In this document: positions 46,925-58,879 of the stretch, in pieces
How positions within the stretch are numbered: position 1 is the first letter of the stretch
How the letters are laid out: each line of letters opens with the position of its first letter
Source: Polyporus tsugae
Lineage: Eukaryota > Basidiomycota > Agaricomycetes > Polyporales > Polyporaceae
DNA: 64,000 nucleotides
Reading direction: 5' to 3'
NCBI GenBank assembly: GCA_024305745.1
Contig: JAHRBS010000003.1
Location: 62,001-126,000, forward strand
The notes under the pieces: generated by a model
Seen by the model: only the letters and a program-made list of their open reading frames with translations
What the model was told of the DNA's origin: nothing
Databases searched by the model: none
Made by a program: the position numbers and the translations under genes

Positions 46925-49089
46925 ATGGACGATCCTCAGCTTGTCGCAGTGGCCTGCGTGGTGGTATCTATTGTCATCTACGCTGTGAGGTGGTACACCA
47001 GTCCTGTGAGCCCGGAATATTCCCGCCACCACGCGTTCGATCCGCTAAGCATTAGTCACAGCTCAACTCTATCCCCACCGTCGGCGGCTCTTCCCTTCCG
47101 GGTTTGTCTTACCTTACTGCGTGGCACACTCTGCACAACTGCAGGGAGATCCTCCAGGACGGTTACAGGAAGGCATGTCTTTTCTCTCTTACCGGAATCT
47201 GCGATTGCTCATGTCGTGGGTTGCCGAACCTCCTACAGTATCCGGACTCCGTGTTCAAGATCGCAATGTTCGACTGTTGGGTGGTTATCGCCGCCGGGCG
47301 AAACATGGTCGAGGAGCTTAGGAAACGCCCAGAGGATCTTTCTGCTTCGCTCGGGCTCGGAGAGGTGTGTGTTGCCACCGGGATTAAGGCTATCATTTAC
47401 GAGTGGTACGATCGTCTTGCAGGTTGTCCAAGCCCGTTACCTCCGAGACCCCCAGGTGCTATCGGACCTGTACCACGTACGCGTTGTAAGGGAGAAATTG
47501 ACGGGCCGAACGCTTCAGCAAATCCTCTCGGAGGTTATGGATGAGATCCCAGTGGCTGTCGGAGGCGTCATCACGACCGAAGGGAACGGTAGGATAATGC
47601 GGCTCTGCTTATTGATGTCGACGCTGATGTTCTCTTCTTATACGTTACTATGCTAGGGTGGACGAGCGTAGAGGTCATCCCAGCCATGCAGAACATCATT
47701 GTTCAAGCTAACAACCGAGCGTTCGTCGGCCTCCCTTTGTGTGCGTTCGTATTGCGTGTCTAAAGATTCCCCCATTTGCTGATCTCGACGGATAGGTCGC
47801 AATGAAACGTACATCCGGCTGGCAATGGATTTTGAAGAGCATAACAAGAAGTGGGGTGCGATACTTGGCCTCGTCCCTGATTTTATCAGACTGTGAGTAC
47901 AGAACCTGACTATGGTGGGATCCTCACTCACAGGCGTGCAGTGCCGTCGCACCATTCATCAACGAAATCAAGCACGACACCAGCCGCGCCGTTGCCCTCC
48001 TTCGCCCCATGATTGAGGAGCGAATGAAAGCCTTGGCCGATTTTGGTGAAGGATGGAATGACAAGCCGGTGGGTCACCGATGACATGGAGTGGCAAAGTT
48101 CGAGACTAACCGGTAATCCACAGAATGATGTGCTGCAGTTCCTTTTGGACAAGGCGATACCGAAGGGAGAAACATTACATGTCATCGCTCACAGACTTTT
48201 GATAGTCAATCTCGCGGCTACCGGTAGCCCATCACAGGTTAGTGCTGAGACTTGCCGTCGTATCTACGTGTATTTAGTGGTAGTACTGAACCTACGAAAT
48301 GCATTTCAGACCGCCACTCATGTCCTATATCATCTCGCAGAGAATCCCGATCTCCTGCAGCCCCTCCGGGAAGAGATAGAAGCGAATACCTCCGTCTACG
48401 GCTGGACAAACACGGCGATGGGGAACATGTGGAAGCTCGATAGCATCCTTAGGGAAACCCTCCGCTATCACGGCATCGCGCTCGGTAACAATACGCGTAC
48501 ATACTTTCTCCCATGCACCTCACTGACCGCACCGTTTGACGGCGGCACATAGTTTCACTGTTGCGGAAGGCCACGAAGGACATCGTGCTCAGCGACTGCA
48601 CGCGTGTCCCGAAGGGGACTCTGGTGCAAGCAGCGGCATACCCGTTGCATCGCGACGACAGCTATCTCGAGAACGCGAATACGCTCGACCCGTTCCGCTA
48701 TGCCCACATGCGGAGCGTCGAGGGCGAGAGCTTGAAGCACCAGCCTTCAACCACCTCCAAGGAGTACATCCCCTTCGGCCACGGTCGACACGCGTGGTGC
48801 GTCCGCTCCCCTATCGGCGGTCACTGGCACTGGTGCTTCACACTGGGACACCTGTGACTGATTGATACCCATCCGATCATCCTCTAGCCCAGGGAGGCAT
48901 TTTGCCGCAAACGTGTTGAAGGGGGTTCTCGCGCACATCGTCGTCAACTACGACTTGAAGCTCGGCGGGGACGGCTCGCGCCCCGCGAACCGCTACTTCG
49001 CTGGCGCCGTGCTACCCCCGCTGGGCGGTCGCATTCTTTTCAAGAAGCGCGCTGCAGACTCTACCGTCGGTGACCGTCCGATTGGATGA
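46925..49089 (+). CDS. Cytochrome P450 monooxygenase (copy 2)
   Basis: Eleven exons (46925-47005, 47062-47172, 47239-47364, 47423-47588, 47657-47740, 47796-47892, 47942-48068, 48124-48237, 48310-48484, 48553-48796, 48888-49089) give 508 aa with the same exon structure as the copy at 24165. Anchor VAVACVVVSIVIYAV, ExxR motif RETLRYHG, DPFRYAHMR and haem loop FGHGRHACPGR (Cys about 442) are present. Intron 2 begins with GC (gcatgt) where the paralogue has gtacgt. The I-helix segment reads NLAATGSPSQTATH where copy 1 has NFAAIHTSSNTITH, so the usual Thr/Ser pair is altered and a Pro is added. Open frame throughout; activity is less certain than for copy 1. Confidence 0.92.
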
Positions 49090-49296
49090 GTTGTGGATGG
49101 CTCAAATTCAAGTTCTTGGTATGGCGGCCTAGACTCAGGGCTACTACTAGATGATGGCCTGCAGGCTGAACGACGGCGATTGTAGCGGGGCTCGCGATGT
49201 TCGTACTGTGCGTAGAGAAATGCATGACCGGAGTCCGAGCCTCATGTACAGCGAGCTCGGAGGGCTGCGCGGCAACACGTTGCGCGCTAATCGGAG

Positions 49297-49545
49297 GGAG
49301 GCATGTCGTCTCCAGGTTCCGCCCGCGCTTCTCTTGCCCCTCCAGGCTTCGGCGTCCATGGCATCCGGAGTATCTGCCAGTGAGGGGAGGAGGAAGGTCC
49401 GGAAGCGTCGACGGATACTGGCATATGCATGTCACAGGTACATGCCCCTTTTGCTGGAATCTGCTCCTTAACTGGACCTGCTGAGACAGAGTCGTCGGTT
49501 GTTTAGGTCGCTGATGTTGGTGGCTATGTTTGTTGCGCTGTGTGC
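49297..49545 (+). pseudogene. MYND gene 3'-end relic
   Basis: The stretch from catgtcgtctccagg to about 49435 aligns with the last long exon of the MYND gene at 30919 (regions coding SSPDS, PLTPPGL, PEYL, EEEGP, DTG). Sequence near 49508-49545 (tatgtttgttgcgctgtg) aligns with its last exon. Frames are broken. Nothing of the finger or N-terminal part remains. Confidence 0.8.
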
Positions 49546-50292
49546 ACGGTAGGGTTGCACATCTGGTGACGGGTCCATTCGGACCATACCTCTGACGATT
49601 CACCGCACGTTGCGGGTCCGAGTGGCGAGTCCGTATGTTTTATATTTGCGTAATGAGCCTTTGGTTTTCGTCTTGCCTTCCGGAGTCGTCGACGTTCTCT
49701 CCGATCAGCTTGGTTTGACTTTGCCATGCCACTCTTTTGTCAAAATATAAGGTGGCTAGGAAAAGTGCGGTAACAATACGGACGCCTCCTTTTCATTTGA
49801 CACTCACTGCCAACGCACCAGGAGAGTGGGCATATACCGACGCTGCCCAAAGCCGAAGGCCCGAGCGTCGCCGCCACTTCACCAGAACAATAACAGTGCT
49901 CCGCATCGACCTTCCCGCTTGACCACTTCCGGATCCGTTCACGAGATCCGGCACAAACTACATGGCGTGGTCTTTGCAATACGCTGAGTGCTCGTGTCCA
50001 CAATTATTCGCAAGCTCTGACCGAGCTGGGCAGACAACTAACGGACTAGTTCCGTTCGACAGCAATTCATTGTTTTGTGGGGCTCTCAAAAGAAGTGTCA
50101 TAACAGCTCGCTGGGATATATAATTGCAGCGCCACTGTGCCACTCGCACGCTTTCGCCGAGCGTTGACAATGCGTCGACGGGCCCGCGCATTGGCCATAG
50201 CGAACCCGATATAAGAGCTGCGTGGACGTCCATCTAACTAAGTGCCTCGATCCCCCCGCTCTACTGCATCCTCTTCAGATTAACTCCTCGAC
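49546..50292. other. Intergenic; TATA element at 50211-50216
   Basis: No gene is seen. A tataag element lies about 80 bp before the MYND gene start at 50293. Confidence 0.5.
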
Positions 50293-51423
50293 ATGGCCCA
50301 GTCTGGAACCCGACGTGACCCAGTGCTCGAGTACATCGTCCTCAACCGCAACTGCCTGCACGACATCCGAGACCCCGAAGAGCCCCATCAGCTGCAACTG
50401 AGATCCGCGGATGCGGAGTCGTCCGATCACTCTTGGGCCAAAGAGCAGCTCGCTAGGATTCGGTCCAGCAACTCTCAAGGCCCAGACCCGAATATAACTT
50501 CCCGTCTCGACTTGACGCTCCGGTGAGTTCTCGTTCATCGCGCCCCCCAACTTCATTTCCCCTTCACTAAGCACGTGCGCTCATCGCGTCTATATTTACA
50601 GCATCATGAGTGGTATCACCCTTTCAGAGGACCCTTTGAGGGCCGTCGGACAGGAGGTGTTTGCACCACGTCTCACGAACCCGGACCTTCGGTACAAGTA
50701 TTCTCCTGCCACCGTCGCCAAAGTCCACTCGGTGTCCGCAGCGTCGTCCCACGACAAGTACCGCAAGGGCGTCGCGTGCATGAACGAAGCGGTCAAGGCG
50801 AAGCGCAGACTAGACAAGCACCAGGACATCCAACCGGTCATCTGGCATCTCTACTGCGCTGTGCTGCACGCACGCAAGGCCGCGGATGCAGGCTTCTTCA
50901 CTCGCGCCGTGGCCATGGTGGGCATGGAGTTCAGAGACCTCATGCGGGGGTACGGTGTCGACATCCAGCGCTACCACCTGTACGACGCTCTGCTGTCGGC
51001 GGTGGCCGAGTTCCAGACAAGGGCCAGCCTGGAAGAGCTTGGCAACATGCTGGACGACCCGGAGAACGGCTTTGGCTCGCCGGTGTGCACGTTGCCGGCG
51101 TGCAAGGCCCATTCGTGGGTGCGTACGCCGACGGACTATCCGAGGCTGGTACGATGCGCGGACGGCTGCCCGGATGCTCTCCATGCCACCTACTGTAGCG
51201 TTGGGTGCCGTGACAGGGTACGTCCTTCTCCTAGAAACTGGACGATTCTGTTGTCGTCTCATTGTAGCGGCCACCTCTACAGGATGCAGCTCGACATGCG
51301 ATGGCGGCCAATAGGGCCTACGAGCGCAAGCCCCCGATTTCCCTCGATGGCAACGCCGAGGCAGGACAAATGCTAAAGGATATTTGCGGGCTAACACGAT
51401 GCCCAGACGGGGAACGAGTCTGA
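50293..51423 (+). CDS. MYND-like zinc-finger protein with incomplete finger
   Basis: Exons 50293-50522, 50602-51217 and 51268-51423 give 333 aa. The layout matches the larger MYND proteins: a short N-terminal exon with LTLR at the same splice position (phase 2), a helical middle, and C-x4-C, C-x3-C and YC-x3-C pairs (CTLPACK, CADGC, YCSVGC) close to the second intron. The final His-x3-Cys that should follow (DWSRHKxxC in the paralogues) is missing; the last exon reads RPPLQDAARHAM. The second zinc site is therefore probably lost. There is no acidic PPGL tail. Confidence 0.8.
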
Positions 51424-51847
51424 GCGGCCTGGCGCGAGACTGCGGTAATTGTATGTGTATGGTCCATTATTGTAATACGAGATATTGCAACGGCAATTTG
51501 CGTTAGGATGTCGGAGGCCTGTCTGTGGACGGCTACCATATTTGTATGCCCCTCAGCATCTTTCCTAACAGGTGCACTTCACCGTGCGGGTAACAGTCAA
51601 AACAACAGCACAATGCAGCCAGATTGAAGAGTACAATGACGTTTCAGGCATTAACGGAAACCCTCCCACAGAATGTCGTCATGGGGGCGATACGCAAAAC
51701 GCCCTTGTTCATTCACCGCCACCCGTACATGGCTTCCTTTCTTTGCCTCGCGTATACCGCCAGTATAAAAACCAGCCGCGTAGAACTGAGCTTGCCAGGC
51801 AAACCGCGACACTTCCTCAGACTCGCCACTGTGCCACTCACAACACG
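51424..51847. other. Intergenic; TATA element at 51764-51770
   Basis: A tataaaa element lies about 80 bp before the start at 51848 and about the same distance as in the gene before it. No gene is seen. Confidence 0.55.
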
Positions 51848-52942
51848 ATGCGCTTCGCAGACGCGATATTCCAGCCTTGCTGCCAAGGGTGCTCCGACAG
51901 CGGGGCATTGCTCTGGCCAAACGGCAACGAGCTCACGACGGACGAGGATGGCAATCACTACGCTGACGTCCCCGAGGACACGCCAAACATCAAGAATGTC
52001 GACTTCTACGCCGCGGCAGTGTCGACAGCGTTCCACTCGTACAAGACGTGCCTGGACGCAGCGGGCGATTACGTCCACATGGCCCACCGCGTCGCGAACA
52101 CTCCCACTCAGTCGGTCTGGGAGCGCGCGCAGCGGGGCGACGCAGCGAGCATGCTCGAGCTGGCGATGAGGTGCGCGAGTCCCCTGCTCTCTGGATACAC
52201 GCACGGATGGAACCATACTGACCTCCCTCCACCCACCCAGGTACGGCAGCGGCTGCGAAGCCGGAGAGCGGCTCGACATGGCGATCGAGCTCCTGGAGGC
52301 GATCCTCGCCCGCGGCGGCGACCATTCGGGTACGCCCACGAACGTGTCCGAGCATGTCTTCCAGCGCGCGCTGTCCGCGGCGGCACTCGCGTTCTATAGC
52401 AAGTACCGCGCGAAGCAAATCGCGGGCTCGCTCCTGGCGTACTACCACGACCCCGACCTGCTCCGCGCCGCCACCGAGGCCGACCGCGCAGTCGCCGCCG
52501 GGCTCCCGAGCAGGGCCGCGCTGCTTGTCGCCGAGCACTTGGTGGGGCTAGGGAAGACGTTCGGGGTCAGGCGTGGGCCACGCACTGACGGCCGATTTGG
52601 CGGCTTCAGGGCGCTCTGGGGGGCGTACGACACGCGGAAGAAGCTGGCGTCGAAGATCAGGGAGAGGCCGCAGCAGTTCCAGTGCGCGGCGGAGGACTGC
52701 GATGTCCGCATGATGGACAAGCGGCGGTTGAAGCGGTGCAGCGGCAGCTGCCCTCCCGAGACGAAGCCGAGCTACTGCAGCAAGGACTGTCAACGGAGGG
52801 TGCGTCTCGGAGCCACGATGCCATACGTACCTGGCTGACTCGACGCTGTGAACAGGACTGGCAGTCACGCCACAAGGCTGAAGGATGCATTCCTGTTAAC
52901 GATCTCGAGGGGGACGTCGGGACGCTAGGTAGTGATGAATGA
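51848..52942 (+). CDS. MYND zinc-finger protein, short form
   Basis: Exons 51848-52170, 52241-52799 and 52856-52942 give 322 aa. Intron positions match those of the larger MYND genes (after MR, and between CQRR and DWQSRH). The finger at the C-terminus keeps C-x4-C (CAAEDC), C-x3-C (CSGSC), YC-x3-C (YCSKDC) and a His and Cys (DWQSRHKAEGC), with one extra residue in each of the last two spacings. The middle is helical (RALSAAALAFYSKYRAKQIA, LLVAEHLVGLG). No acidic PPGL tail. Function unknown. Confidence 0.87.
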
Positions 52943-54145
52943 TTTGATGGTGTTATTTTATGGTTGCAAGCGGGAATCGCATGAGCGGCCGCTAGCATTA
53001 CTGTATGAAGAGCGGCTGGGTGAATGAGAGCAAGGAGGATCGGCCTGTATAATGTATTGTATGTCATATCACACATCACTGTAACCTGCGCGGCAGCGTA
53101 CCAGCAACTTCTCCACCGAGACTTTCAGCAACCTATCTCTTGCGGACGCCGGACCCTGCTCAAATTGCGTACAGGAACCTTCCGGTCAGGCCCCGAGGAT
53201 ACTTTGAACTGTCTGGCTCGATTTCGACACAGAATTCGCACACACCCAAGGAAACACTCACCTCGATGTCGGACGTCCTGAGCTACAAGCTTGAGCCTTA
53301 AAATTTGCTGAACCACCGCTCGTCGCTGGGCACAACGTGTTGCCTTGGAGGTCGACCCTTGATGGTTTCCCGTTGAGGCAGAGCTAATATATATCCATAT
53401 TATGGCCAGCCTGGAGTCCTGCGATGAGATAATGCAAAGGTACCGAGCAAGAAGTGCATCGAGGCGGGAGGAGCATTGTTCCTGGTAGCGCCGGCGCCTC
53501 CAAGCGTCTTTACCTCCTATTGACATCTATTTGTTTCACCTTCCTATTTCGTGACTCAACGCCCAAAAGTTATCATTCTCACACGTAATACTAACTCCCC
53601 GAAGTGAACAATTGGAGGGGAATGTCACCGTCGACAAACACAACAACCTCCTCATGGTCTTCAGTGTTCAAGGTTCAACTCCGACCGCAACGAGAACGGA
53701 TGCCTCCTCGGCGAGTATCGCTTCGGCCGCTTCTCGCGCTCTGTTCCTGTCCCAAAGGGGGGTCAACTTTGTAAGTAGATTTTGCCACTTTGCGCAGCTG
53801 CATACGATGGAGGACGGTATATTGGCGGCCACCTACGCGCGCCAGACCGCTGAGCAGCTCCTCAAGAGGATCGCCATCTCGTAAGGGGCCTGGGGGCACG
53901 TTCTGCTCGCGCGGAAATCTCGCTTCCTCGACGTGGCTCTACGCACTCTGCAGTGCAACTATTTAACATCGTTATATCTATAGCAAATGATAATTATGCT
54001 GTATGTTTGCTCATTGTGCCCAATTTGATACAGATGGAATATGACGCAGTGCATCCCGAACCTGACGCTAGGGTGGTGACAATTCCATTCCAATATCATT
54101 GAATACGTATACAAGCAACGCAGGACACGTTATTGTCGCCACAAA
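52943..54145. other. No supportable gene
   Basis: A plus-strand 90-aa frame at 53612-53884 is Ala/Ser-rich with no motif. The right end should hold the 3' untranslated region of the monooxygenase. Confidence 0.5.
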
Positions 54146-55345
54146 TCAGGACTTGCGCCTGAGTTCCACATTCCTGCTCTCCTTCATTGCTTTAAGCATG
54201 GGCTGGGGACCGGCGCCCGAGAACGCCAATTCCACGTTACGCGCAGCGATCGCACCAACCCTCCTCCCCTCGCCCATCCTCACCTCCTCCCAAGCAGCAA
54301 TACTCGCCTCGCGTTCCTCTACGCTCTTCCCTCCAGAGATCGCCTCCTCGAGCGCCAACCCCAGCTCGAGCCCATCGAGCATCGCCAGGTTCGCCCCAGC
54401 CCCAGCGAACGGCGACATGAGGTGCGCTGCGTCCCCGAGCAGCGTCACTCCGGGGGTGTGTTCCCAGCTGTGGTCGACGGGAAGGTGGTACAGCGGGCGC
54501 TGGTACATCGCCACGGGGTCGCAGTGCTCGATCAGCTTCCGCATCCACGGCGCCCAGCCCTCGTACATCGCCAGCAACGCCTTGCGCCCCTCTGCCGGCT
54601 CGGTGGGAATCGCCCAGTCCTCGGGGGCCCGGAACAACGCGTACGTGCGGATGCGCCCGTCCCCGTTCACCTGCGCGCCGAGGAGGCGCTCGTTGTCCAT
54701 GGCGAACATGCTCTCAGGGCCGACGTTCTCAACAGTCTCCTTCAGCTCGGGGAGCTTGGTGGTCTCGGGCGCGAGAGAGATCTCCGCGCCCGTGATGCCG
54801 TGGTAGATGGGCGTGGCCTTGGAGAGGAGGGTGCGCACGCGCGAGTAGGCTCCGTCGGCGCCGACGAGGACGTCGCTGACCGTCGTGTGGCCGTTCGCGA
54901 ACGTGAGCTCGTGCTCGCCGCCGCCGAGCGGGCGGACGGAAGTGAGAGTGTGGCCCCATTTTATGGCGTAGGCAGGGATCGCGTCCAGCATCATCTTGCG
55001 GAGCATGGAGCGGTCGATCTCGGGGCGGAGGTCGCGCGGGTCCTGGCTGGGGCCTCCGTCGAAGGCGACGACGAGCTTCTGGCTGTCCCAGAACCGATAG
55101 CTGTCGCCCTCGAGGCGGGAATTCGCCTCCCATTGCTGTTGGAGGCCGTTCTCACGTAGAGCGCGTTGGCCGCTCTCATACCCGAGGTCGAGGGTACCGC
55201 CGAGGTGGCGGCGCGATGTGAAGCCGGCCTCACGCTCGTACAGCGTTGCTGGGATGCCGCGCTTGTGGAGGGTGAGGAGGAGGGTAAGGCCGCCTGGACC
55301 ACCACCGATGATCGCGATGCGGGGCTGAGCGGTATTCGTTGTCAT
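54146..55345 (-). CDS. FAD-dependent monooxygenase (group A, TetX/salicylate hydroxylase-like), intronless
   Basis: One uninterrupted frame of 399 aa. The Rossmann motif IAIIGGGPGGLTLLLTL near the N-terminus binds FAD, VLVGADGAYSRVR is the DG motif and TLLGDAAHLMSPFAGAG is the GD motif, so all three class-A flavoprotein hydroxylase signatures are present. It hydroxylates a small aromatic or polycyclic substrate using NAD(P)H and O2; the substrate cannot be read from the sequence. It has no targeting signal. It is the only long protein gene in the window with no intron, which could reflect a retrocopy or gain from bacteria. No neighbour looks like a pathway partner. Confidence 0.93.
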   Translation of the reverse strand: MTTNTAQPRIAIIGGGPGGLTLLLTLHKRGIPATLYEREAGFTSRRHLGGTLDLGYESGQRALRENGLQQQWEANSRLEGDSYRFWDSQKLVVAFDGGPSQDPRDLRPEIDRSMLRKMMLDAIPAYAIKWGHTLTSVRPLGGGEHELTFANGHTTVSDVLVGADGAYSRVRTLLSKATPIYHGITGAEISLAPETTKLPELKETVENVGPESMFAMDNERLLGAQVNGDGRIRTYALFRAPEDWAIPTEPAEGRKALLAMYEGWAPWMRKLIEHCDPVAMYQRPLYHLPVDHSWEHTPGVTLLGDAAHLMSPFAGAGANLAMLDGLELGLALEEAISGGKSVEEREASIAAWEEVRMGEGRRVGAIAARNVELAFSGAGPQPMLKAMKESRNVELRRKS

Positions 55346-56668
55346 TCTGAAGAGGAGGTTCGATGTCAGAAAAGTCTTAAGATTTGTAGGACTACCTGCC
55401 TGCGGAGCTCGCCTGACCGACGTGCTGGGTAGGTTTCACGTTGCGTGATAGAGGCTGAGAGGGAATAGGACGTCCGAGCTATGTTGACTCTGGCGGACTG
55501 CTAGAAGTTTGTGGTGAGTGTATTTTAACTACCCGCACCGACATACGAAACCGCTTGGCGCAGGGTGCCGTTCCAATCAACGCCGCGTCATCGGCCGGTT
55601 TGCAAGTGAAGTATAGTCTCGTTCCCATTCGTCCCCGCTCCCACTGATCGTGAGAGGCCCGGAGAAGAAATTACCTTGCAATTGAGTCCTCTTGTAATAA
55701 GGCTGCGGTCACCCGTTTCGTTCCATAAGCCTCCTCTGAGCCTCGGGGACTACAGCGTCACCATCGATTCCCTATACTATCACCGATACAGCACCAGTGA
55801 TAGTTCTCCCCGCTCCTCACACATCTCAGGATCTCGCGCCTCGTCCCCAGCCCGACTGCGTCGCGAGGTGACGTGCAGGGCCCAGAGTGTATGCCACAGT
55901 AGGACAATATTCTCCCGTCCGCAGGGTTCTCGCCGACTCTGAAGGTGATTCAGCGGGCGGGTTTCCTCCCCTCCCACGATGGACATCCGCTTGTTCCAGT
56001 GATGGCTGGCTGGGCGGAGTATTGTGCTCCTCAAGCCTGGGATAGGAGCATTGAGGTGATTAATGAGTTTGACTATGATCGACTTGTGGCTGTGCAGTAC
56101 TTCAGTGGCTGTGTCTTAGAAACCATTGATCACACCCGCATAAGTTACTGTGTAAACCACAAAACAGCGCAGATATCTGAGAGTCGGACGGACGAGGACA
56201 TCGAGCGAAACGGCCATGAACGCTCGGTGGAGGAAAAATGCCTGTTCGAGGAGTTTGAAAAAGGCGATGCGTGCGAATTCCACGAATGAGCTCCGACGTA
56301 CTCCGCCTTTAAGCGGTGGCGGAGAGAACACGTCTACGGCCCCGACAGCAGAGCCCTCTCAGTCGTTCCCCATCCTCGGATTTGTGGGTCCACTGGGGGC
56401 TCGCATCTGTGAATGGACGAACATACTCGATCCTTCGCGCAGTCGGTCCATCCTCCTCCTGAGATTCTATTCTCTTCCCCGCCGAACGCCCTCTGACGCT
56501 CGCAGTCGTCGCGGATCGTCAACCCTCTCGATTTAGTAGTCAGCTTCGCACCTACCCGTAACCCCGCATCCTAGATTTGGCCGTTTCCAACCGTCCTCTT
56601 GCAAACCCCGGGCGCCTCTCCGTCTCTTCCCTGTTATCTGACATACGTCTCGCTCAACCAATGACACG
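55346..56668. other. Intergenic, no supportable gene
   Basis: The left part is the monooxygenase promoter and the right part the kinase promoter. A plus-strand 114-aa frame at 55948-56289 has no motif. An out-of-frame ATG at 56661 precedes the kinase start by 8 bp. Confidence 0.5.
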
Positions 56669-58879
56669 ATGGCCGTTGAGGAGCACCAACTCACCCAGTC
56701 CACCCAACATTCCACGCAGCCTACCCAGGATGCTTCACAGGACCGGAGCATAGTGAACGTGGAGATATGGGGCTCTCTGATCCCCTACAACTCTGGCAAT
56801 CCATACATATCCCGTGTAGACCTCCTCAAGACTCAGAGGACGTATACGATAGGTCGCAGCCGGCAGAACGGCGTAAACGACATCTCGTTCTCGAAGTGCT
56901 TGAAGATGAGTGAGTTCCTTTCGCACTTCGACCTCTTCCTATCGTCGTCCCTTACCGATCTTTGCCATGTGTTACAGGTCACACACATTGTACGATAGAA
57001 TGGGACGGAGAAGAGGCGACTTCGTCCGCCATCATAGTGACAGATCTGGGGTCCTCGAACGGCACTTTCGTGAGCACACCTTCCACGGTTTCCGTACTCG
57101 AATTGCTCACCCCACCTGCTCGTAGGTGAACGGTCAGCAAGTCAGGGATCGCCGGTGTAAGATATTGCGCGACTGGAACATCATCAGCTTCGCGCCTCCC
57201 AAAGACCGCGATGACCCCAAAGAGGACTACCGTACGTCCCTCCTGGACCATCCCGCGTCTCGATTCTCACGCGCCTGGCTTTCGACTTCCTAGGCTTCAT
57301 ATTCCGACATAGGGCCGCAAAGGAGAGCCTGACAGACAGCATACATCAGTTCTACGACTTCGACCACGGGCTCGGAAGCGGTGCGTTCGCGACGGTCGTA
57401 AAGGCGCTCCATCTGGAGGAGAGGAAGTGGTATGCAATCAAGTCGTTCCCGGGAGATAGGGTCCAGCAGTTCCTCAGCCGGCCATCTCGCCGGCTCGAGA
57501 TGATGGAGTCGGCGGCCAAGCACTTGGAACGGGAGGTCAAGGTGCTCAAGCGGCTGCGGCATCGAAATATCTGTCAACTGAAGGAGGCGTTCGTCGAGCC
57601 AGGGTATAGCATTAGTGCGTCGGTCCGCGTGCCATGTGTCATGTTTTCTGGACTGAATGTGGTCTCTTGCAGGTATTGTGCTCGAGTACGTCTCCGGTGG
57701 AGACCTGAACACCTATGTCAACAAGCGGGATATCGTCTGTAAGTTACCGGGAAGAATGGACCAGTCATCTCAGTTTTCTCACGCACACCACAGTTGAAAT
57801 AGAAGCGCAGGGTATCACGTACCAGATTTGCGAGGCGTTGGTAGTGAGTGGGGTAATCCTCGCCGAGCAGGTCTCGGGCTAACTCGAACACAGTACATCC
57901 ACAGCATGGGCGTCGTCCACCGTGACCTGAAACCAGAGAACGTGCTGCTTACCGAAGACAAACCGCCCGTGGTGAAGGTAGCAGATTTCGGGCTGGCCAA
58001 GGTTATGGATTCTCTGTCTATAATGCAGGTACGTTCGCAGGCGATTATCCGATTAGGACTCCGTATTCATTGCTACCAGACTAAGTGTGGTACGCCCGCC
58101 TACGTTGCGCCCGAAGTCCTGGACCAGGATCCTAATGGATACGACTATGTGGTCGACAGCTGGAGTCTCGGGGTACTAGTCTTCGAGATGTACGCACTCC
58201 TCCGTTTCGGGTTCTGATGTTCTCTTAATATCCCGTTTAGGCTCACCAAGTGCCATCCATTCCACCACGACACAAGCAGTACCCCCGACTGGAATCTACT
58301 CAAGGAGTTCAACGTAACATCGGAAGGTGAGCCTCGTTCCGATCCGTCCCAGAGTCGCAGCTCACGTCGGATACGTTGTCAGGCGAGGACTTTCTTCGGA
58401 AGCTCCTGGAGCTCAACCCGCGGGACCGCTCAACCCCTGCACAGGCGCGCGATGACGAGTGGCTCACGGCGCAGGCCGCAAAGGAGCACGTCCGTATTAT
58501 CGAGAGCGAGCTCTCGCGCCGCTCGCTGGCGTCTCAAACACCACCTCGCAAACCCAAGAAGCGTCCCCGTCCCCTCCCAGCGGCGCTGTCGGGCGGCGAC
58601 GCAGGGGCGTACTGCGTTGGTGCCAAGCGCAAGGCGTCGGTCCTAGGCCTCGGAAGAACAATGTCCTCGCTTTCTGTCAGCGGCACAGACAAGCCGCCTG
58701 CGAAGAGGGCGCGCGGCGCGGAGGAGGAGGAGAACGCCTGCTCTGCTGAGACGATCCGAGTGCCTGGACTCTACCGCCCTACCCCGCCGCCACGCGTGGT
58801 GTGGACTGCTGAAACCCTCGATGCGGACGAGATCCCCGGACTGGGGAGGTGGCGTGGTTCATCAAAGGGACCAGTGTAG
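56669..58879 (+). CDS. FHA-domain Ser/Thr kinase, Chk2/Cds1-like (copy 1)
   Basis: Ten exons (56669-56909, 56978-57069, 57126-57231, 57294-57614, 57673-57738, 57794-57840, 57894-58028, 58080-58189, 58241-58326, 58383-58879) give 566 aa. The FHA domain keeps its phosphothreonine-binding set: Arg in YTIGRSRQ, Ser and His in SHTHC, and SSNGTFVNG. The kinase has [10 protein letters not shown], the lysine in [18 protein letters not shown] and [10 protein letters not shown], all complete. The C-terminus carries basic nuclear-signal-like runs ([12 protein letters not shown]). An FHA followed by a CAMK-type kinase is the Chk2/Cds1/Rad53 layout, a DNA-damage and replication checkpoint kinase; a mushroom-specific paralogue is possible. 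SQ/TQ motifs occur at the N-terminus (LTQSTQ, PTQ). Confidence 0.92.

Noticed and set aside
22155..53000. The accessory block as a secondary-metabolite cluster
   Set aside because: P450s occur, but no terpene, polyketide or peptide synthase, transporter or pathway regulator is present, and the other genes are MYND, CAP and housekeeping genes.
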